Shown here piece by piece: positions 40,724 through 44,217 of a stretch of 44,217 nucleotides of DNA. How positions within the stretch are numbered: the first letter of the stretch is position 1; each line of letters opens with the position of its first letter. Origin of the DNA: Clostridia bacterium (lineage in GTDB: Bacteria > Bacillota > Clostridia > Christensenellales > Borkfalkiaceae); the NCBI GenBank assembly GCA_017886575.1, contig JAGHJP010000029.1:1-44217 (forward strand), in the 5' to 3' direction. Below the pieces are notes generated by a model, which did no database searches, was not told the DNA's origin, and saw only the letters and a program-made list of their open reading frames with translations. Made by a program: the position numbers and the translations under genes.

Positions 40724-40763
40724 AAAAGGAGGGAAAAACCTGCAAACAGGTCCCTCCTTTTTT
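40724..40763. terminator. Terminator between convergent genes
   Basis: AAAAGGAGGGA / TCCCTCCTTTT with an inner CCTG/CAGG pairing and six T. It ends the 40168-40665 gene and can also serve the convergent gene ending at 40845. Confidence 0.85.
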
Positions 40764-40844
40764 GTTTGCCGCCGTCCCGCTCCGCCGCTGTCGGTTTGTT
40801 TCGCCGGAAAAGTCCCCCCTACGCGCTGGGCGTCATGGCATGCG

Positions 40845-41309
40845 TCACTCCCCGCCCCCGTAAGCGCGGTTGCGCAGCCAAGTCGCGATACAAAAGATGA
40901 CCTCGGCAAGCCCGATGACGACATACAGCGCGATGCCCGCGACGATAAAATAAGAGCGGACGGTGACATCGGGAAACTCGCTGCCGAAAAAGACGTTGTT
41001 ACCGTCGGCAAAAATTTCCACGGCGAGCGCGAAGAGCGTTTTGAAGACCGTAAAGAGAAAAATAAGAAAGCAACGAAAGCCGCCGACCGTTCGCCCGGGA
41101 TGCCAAAAGGCCGCCTGAACGCCCGTCGCCGCCGCCCAGATGAGAAAGCAGAGCAAGGCGATGGACGTGGGCGACCGCATGACGATCGCCACCGCCGCCG
41201 CGGTGACGAGGAGCAGAGCGTACAAGACGGCGAGCGTCCGCTTCTGCCACTTTGCCGTTTTGGAGAAAAAACGCCTTTCGCCGCCGTTTACATAAAAATT
41301 TTTTTGCAT
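40845..41309 (-). CDS. Membrane protein of unknown function
   Basis: A 154-residue protein with four hydrophobic segments (near residues 25-42, 48-66, 80-100 and 118-140). No family recognised. GGGAGG lies 7 nt before the ATG. The upstream gap carries three 11-bp-spaced direct repeats, so the gene may be controlled by an OmpR/PhoB-type response regulator. Confidence 0.72.
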   Translation of the reverse strand: MQKNFYVNGGERRFFSKTAKWQKRTLAVLYALLLVTAAAVAIVMRSPTSIALLCFLIWAAATGVQAAFWHPGRTVGGFRCFLIFLFTVFKTLFALAVEIFADGNNVFFGSEFPDVTVRSYFIVAGIALYVVIGLAEVIFCIATWLRNRAYGGGE

Positions 41310-41359
41310 AGGAACGCCTCCCTTTCCCTTCCATTATACCACGTCCCCATGCAAAATTG

Positions 41360-41399
41360 TCTTACGCGAATCTTACATGAATCTTACATTTTTGTAAGA
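41360..41399. promoter_or_regulatory. Three TCTTAC repeats at 11-bp period (response-regulator-type box)
   Basis: TCTTAC occurs at 41360, 41371 and 41382, exactly one helical turn apart, followed by the inverse GTAAGA at 41394-41399. Such 11-bp-phased direct repeats are bound by OmpR/PhoB-family response regulators. The rest of the gap up to 41616 is AT-rich and holds a 13-bp direct repeat AAAGCAATATATT (41426 and 41563) but no credible gene. Confidence 0.55.
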
Positions 41400-41616
41400 T
41401 TTCCGTCAAATCACAGAAAAACAGAAAAGCAATATATTGCCGTGCATATGTATATTGTTGCATATTTATTGAAAAAGGGCAAATATTTCCCCTCGCTTGT
41501 GGCAAAACGCATCTGTCTAAGCCCCGCACAGCGAAAAAATGCTCCGTGAGCGCAATCGACGGAAAGCAATATATTTCGTATGCGGCGGCTCGCACTGCGA
41601 CGAAAAGGAGGACACG

Positions 41617-41648
41617 AAAAAAAGACAGAACGCGCATGCGCTCTGCCT
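41617..41648 (-). terminator. Terminator of the DUF177-rpmF operon
   Basis: On the minus strand GGCAGAGCGC-ATGC-GCGTTCTGTC is followed by seven T, about 30 bp after the rpmF stop codon. Confidence 0.88.
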
Positions 41649-41678
41649 TACGACCGTTTTTCAAATTTCGTCGGTTTT

Positions 41679-41870
41679 TCAGGCTTTCTTTTTTTCGTCG
41701 TGGCTGACGACCTCTTTGCCGTCATAGTAGCCGCAGTTGGCGCACACGGCGTGCGCGACTTTCAGCTCGTGGCAATGCGGGCACTCCACCAGCGTGGGAG
41801 CCTTCGCCTTGAAGTTGGCAAATCTGGTATTGGTCCTCTGTTTGGATTGTTTTGTCTTGGGAACTGCCAT
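41679..41870 (-). CDS. rpmF: 50S ribosomal protein L32
   Basis: A 63-residue ribosomal protein. The N-terminus MAVPKTKQSKQRTNTRFAN is typical, and the zinc ribbon CPHC...CANC is complete, so this is the zinc-binding form. GAGGTG lies before the ATG. It follows the DUF177 gene by 40 bp, the usual bacterial order. Confidence 0.96.
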   Translation of the reverse strand: MAVPKTKQSKQRTNTRFANFKAKAPTLVECPHCHELKVAHAVCANCGYYDGKEVVSHDEKKKA

Positions 41871-41910
41871 TTTCTATACACCTCTTCTCTTTGAAATAAA
41901 TTTCCGCGTC

Positions 41911-42336
41911 TTATTCCGCTTTTCCGTCCTCGCCGCCGTATGCTATCCCTTCGCAGTTTTCTTTGCAGAGAAGGACATGCGGCATGCCGAGCAGTACGGC
42001 GTCCTTTACGCTTTGCCCGAGATCGACGGTATCACGCTCGTAGGAATATTCTTCCTCTTCGGGTTCTCCCCGGACAAAGACGGGATCCCATTCGGCTTCC
42101 AGCCATTGCTCCGCCGGTTGCAGGCAGCGGGAACAAGCGCCGCGCAAAAGAAAGCGCACTTTGCCCCTGACTTCGAGCGTATCGTCCTCGTACAGGCGGT
42201 AAACGCCGTTCGCCTCTATTCCCGACGCCATCTGTGCGAGGGGAACGGTGACGAGACCGTTGTCGGGCGGGAGCGTGAAATGCAACTCGCCCTCATATCT
42301 GTGCTCTGCGTTGAGCTTCCGAATGTCGATCACCAT
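41911..42336 (-). CDS. DUF177 (YceD-like) protein
   Basis: A 141-residue YceD-family protein, conserved next to rpmF and linked to 23S rRNA accumulation in other organisms. The Cys motif GACSRCLQP lies near residue 65, and a second Cys pair LCKENCEG near 123 gives a likely metal site. A consensus promoter lies 14 bp before the ATG and no ribosome-binding site is visible, so the 5' untranslated region is only about 7 nt. Confidence 0.9.
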   Translation of the reverse strand: MVIDIRKLNAEHRYEGELHFTLPPDNGLVTVPLAQMASGIEANGVYRLYEDDTLEVRGKVRFLLRGACSRCLQPAEQWLEAEWDPVFVRGEPEEEEYSYERDTVDLGQSVKDAVLLGMPHVLLCKENCEGIAYGGEDGKAE

Positions 42337-42350
42337 AAACTATCGGCGAT

Positions 42351-42379
42351 ATTATAATATATCTTGCGCACCTTGTCAA
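42351..42379 (-). promoter_or_regulatory. Sigma-A promoter of DUF177-rpmF
   Basis: On the minus strand: TTGACA (42379-42374), a 17-bp spacer and TATAAT (42356-42351). Confidence 0.85.
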
Positions 42380-42438
42380 CTCATTTTGCCGCGGTGCGCC
42401 GATTTTTTCCCTTTTTTACCCGCAAACGGAAGCCGATA

Positions 42439-42472
42439 CGCCCCGCCGCGCCCGAAAAAGCGCGGCGGGGCG
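42439..42472 (-). terminator. GC-rich hairpin after ackA
   Basis: CGCCCCGCCGCGC / GCGCGGCGGGGCG, an almost perfect 13-bp stem 16 bp after the ackA stop codon. On the minus strand it lacks a T-run, so it is either a weak terminator or an mRNA 3'-end stabiliser. Confidence 0.6.
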
Positions 42473-42487
42473 CCGAAAACTCCCTTT

Positions 42488-43690
42488 TTACTTGACGAGC
42501 GCCAGCGTTTCGCGCGCGATGACCAACTCTTCGTTGGTCGGGATGACCAGCACCTTCACCTTGGAAGCGGGCGCGGAGATCTCGCGGACCGAACCGTCGT
42601 TTTTGCCCTCGTTCTTCTCTTTATCGAGCTGCACGCCCAAAAATTCCAGCCCTTCGCAGACGCCCGCGCGGACGACGGAAGTATTTTCACCCACGCCCGC
42701 GGTGAACACGATGCAGTCCACGCCGCCCATTGCCGCCGCATAGGCGCCGACGAACTTCTTGCACTGGTATTCGAACATGTCGAGCGCCAGCCTGCAGCGC
42801 TCGTTGCCCTCCTTCGCGCCCGCGGTCAGATCTCTGAAATCGCTGGAAACGCCCGAGATACCCGCCACGCCGCACTTTTTGTTGAGATAGGTGATGACTT
42901 CGGCATGGCTCATGCCCTTCTTGCGCGCCAGAAATTCGACGGCGGAAGGATCAACGTCGCCCGAACGGGTGCCCATCAGGACGCCCGCGAGCGGGGTGAA
43001 ACCCATGGAAGTGTCCACGCACTTGCCGCCCTTGACCGCCGAGATGGAGGAACCGTTGCCGAGGTGGCAGGTGACCACCTTGAAATTTTCGTCCCCCTCC
43101 CTGCCGCAGTACTTCGCCGCTTCCTGCGAAACGAATTTATGCGACGTGCCGTGCGCGCCGTACCTTCTGACCCCGTACGCCTTGTAATCGTCGTAGGCGA
43201 TGCCGTAGAGGTACGCCTTGGGCGGCATGGTCTGGTGGAAGGAAGTGTCGAACACGAGCACCATGGGGGTATGCGGCATGACCTGCATACAGGCGCGCAG
43301 CCCCGTCGCCGCGGCGGGATTGTGCAGGGGGGCAAGCTCGAACGTCTTTTCTTCCAGCACTTTCAGCACTTCGTCGTCGACGAGCACGGAATGCTTGAAA
43401 TACTCCCCGCTGGCGACGACGCGGTGCCCGACGGCGGAGATCTCGTCCATGTGCGCGATGACGCCGATCTCGCCGTCCTGCAGGGCGTGCAGAACGAGTT
43501 CGATAGCGACCTTATGGTCGGGAATGTCCTGCTCGTAAACCTTTTCCTTGCCGTTGCCCTTTGCCTTCAGGAGCGAGCCCTGTATGCCGATGCGCTCGCA
43601 GCCGCCCTTGGCGACCACCGCCTCGGTATCCATGTCGATGAGCTGATACTTCAAAGAAGAACTTCCCGCATTTACAACCAAAATTTTCAT
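42488..43690 (-). CDS. ackA: Acetate kinase
   Basis: A 400-residue kinase that converts acetyl phosphate and ADP to acetate and ATP, the ATP-yielding last step of acetate fermentation. Seen: MKILVVNAGSSSLKYQLID, FDTSFHQTMP, RYGAHGTSHKFV, CHLGNGSSISAV (ATP site), FTAGVGENTSVVR and the C-terminal IPTNEELVIARET. Length is normal. GGGGAG lies before the ATG. It is 33 bp after pta on the same strand, forming the classic pta-ackA operon. Confidence 0.97.
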   Translation of the reverse strand: MKILVVNAGSSSLKYQLIDMDTEAVVAKGGCERIGIQGSLLKAKGNGKEKVYEQDIPDHKVAIELVLHALQDGEIGVIAHMDEISAVGHRVVASGEYFKHSVLVDDEVLKVLEEKTFELAPLHNPAAATGLRACMQVMPHTPMVLVFDTSFHQTMPPKAYLYGIAYDDYKAYGVRRYGAHGTSHKFVSQEAAKYCGREGDENFKVVTCHLGNGSSISAVKGGKCVDTSMGFTPLAGVLMGTRSGDVDPSAVEFLARKKGMSHAEVITYLNKKCGVAGISGVSSDFRDLTAGAKEGNERCRLALDMFEYQCKKFVGAYAAAMGGVDCIVFTAGVGENTSVVRAGVCEGLEFLGVQLDKEKNEGKNDGSVREISAPASKVKVLVIPTNEELVIARETLALVK

Positions 43691-43723
43691 TTTGCGTTTC
43701 TCCCCTTTCGGATGATTTTCCTC

Positions 43724-44217
43724 TTATTTCGCCTGCAGGGCGGTGATCGCCACCGTTGCCACGATGTCCTCGGTGCAGCAGCCGCGCGACAGGTCGTTGA
43801 GCGGCTTGGCAAAGCCCTGGCAGATGGGACCGAACGCCATGAACCCGCCGAGGCGCTCGGCGATCTTATAGCCGATGTTGCCCGCGTTGATGTCGGGGAA
43901 GATAAAGACGTTGGCGTGGCCCGCGACCGAAGAGCCGGGCGCCTTGACCGCGGCGACCTTGGGCACGATGGCGGCGTCGAACTGCAGTTCGCCGTCGGCT
44001 TTCAGCCCCGGTTCGCGCTCTTTGACGATCGTCACTGCCTGCTGCATCTTGGTGACGGTATCCTGATATTTCTTATCGTTGCCGCTGCCGTGCGACGAGA
44101 AGGAGAGCATGGCGACGGCGGGGTCGAGTTCGGCGATCTCCCGCGCGGTCTCCGCCGAGGACATGGCGATCTCGGCGATCTCCTCCGCCGTGGGACAGAT
44201 GTTCAGGGCACAGTCAC
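43724..44217 (-). CDS. pta: Phosphate acetyltransferase, 5' part outside window
   Basis: Pta turns acetyl-CoA and phosphate into acetyl phosphate. About 164 C-terminal residues are seen; the reading frame is open to the window edge. Recognisable motifs are MLSFSSHGSG, the GELQFDAAIVP region, ANVFIFPDINAGNIGYKIAERLGG and the C-terminal GPICQGFAKPLNDLSRGC, all typical of the PTA_PTB family. Together with ackA it indicates acetate production from acetyl-CoA. Confidence 0.96.
   Translation of the reverse strand, partial: DCALNICPTAEEIAEIAMSSAETAREIAELDPAVAMLSFSSHGSGNDKKYQDTVTKMQQAVTIVKEREPGLKADGELQFDAAIVPKVAAVKAPGSSVAGHANVFIFPDINAGNIGYKIAERLGGFMAFGPICQGFAKPLNDLSRGCCTEDIVATVAITALQAK

Noticed and set aside
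41362-41664. 100-residue minus-strand ORF between rpmF and the membrane-protein gene
   Set aside because: No ribosome-binding site, unusual composition, and it covers a terminator and the repeat box; not credible as a gene.

Overview
The window looks like chromosomal DNA of a GC-rich, endospore-forming Bacillota (class Clostridia; a Christensenellales- or Oscillospirales-like lineage is a guess). The grounds are a yunB sporulation gene, the rpmF/DUF177/ackA/pta neighbourhood, a eukaryotic-type UDP-HexNAc pyrophosphorylase, CsoR/CopA, YtrA-type GntR regulation and many textbook TTGACA-N17-TATAAT promoters. No rRNA, tRNA or CRISPR array was seen. Most genes lie on the minus strand.

Layout. 1-1.9 kb: the end of dapB, then a leucine-rich-repeat gene between two near-identical hairpin repeats. 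1.9-4.8 kb: a minus-strand operon of small membrane proteins with a DUF2975/XRE pair. 4.9-7.6 kb: a cupin, yigZ and tyrS, the last preceded by a newly noticed tyrosine-rich leader peptide and terminator. 7.6-8.8 kb: a frameshifted membrane protein and a small ORF divergent from a WYL regulator. 8.9-13.4 kb (plus): WYL regulator, orphan MurG, GntR-ABC-permease operon. 13.5-17.1 kb: an AT-richer, frameshifted GmrSD/DUF262-type defence gene, yunB and a decayed IS200 element. 17.2-19.7 kb (plus): DUF1538 membrane protein with two PII-like proteins. 19.8-23.8 kb: two paralogous lipoproteins, one with a G10 tract inside its promoter spacer. 23.9-31.3 kb: UDP-HexNAc pyrophosphorylase, acpP, two DNA repair glycosylases, M16 peptidase, a deacetylase-like protein and mutS2. 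31.35-31.73 kb: an array of small hairpins. 31.7-36.7 kb: U32 peptidase, HAD hydrolase, uvrC. 36.7-40.1 kb: ArsR, CopA (with a C-terminal copper domain) and CsoR. 40.1-44.2 kb: two small membrane proteins, rpmF, DUF177, ackA and partial pta.

Two regulatory themes stand out. First, tyrS appears to be controlled by ribosome-mediated attenuation: a 28-codon ORF with five Tyr codons (three consecutive), a possible antiterminator segment just after them, and an intrinsic terminator before tyrS. Second, at least five transcription units (LRR gene, tyrS leader, U32 gene, uvrC, the 40.2-kb membrane gene) have a good sigma-A promoter whose -10 box ends exactly 6 nt before the ATG, which predicts leaderless mRNAs. 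A G10 tract in a lipoprotein promoter spacer suggests phase variation. None of this has been tested; all rests on reading the sequence.
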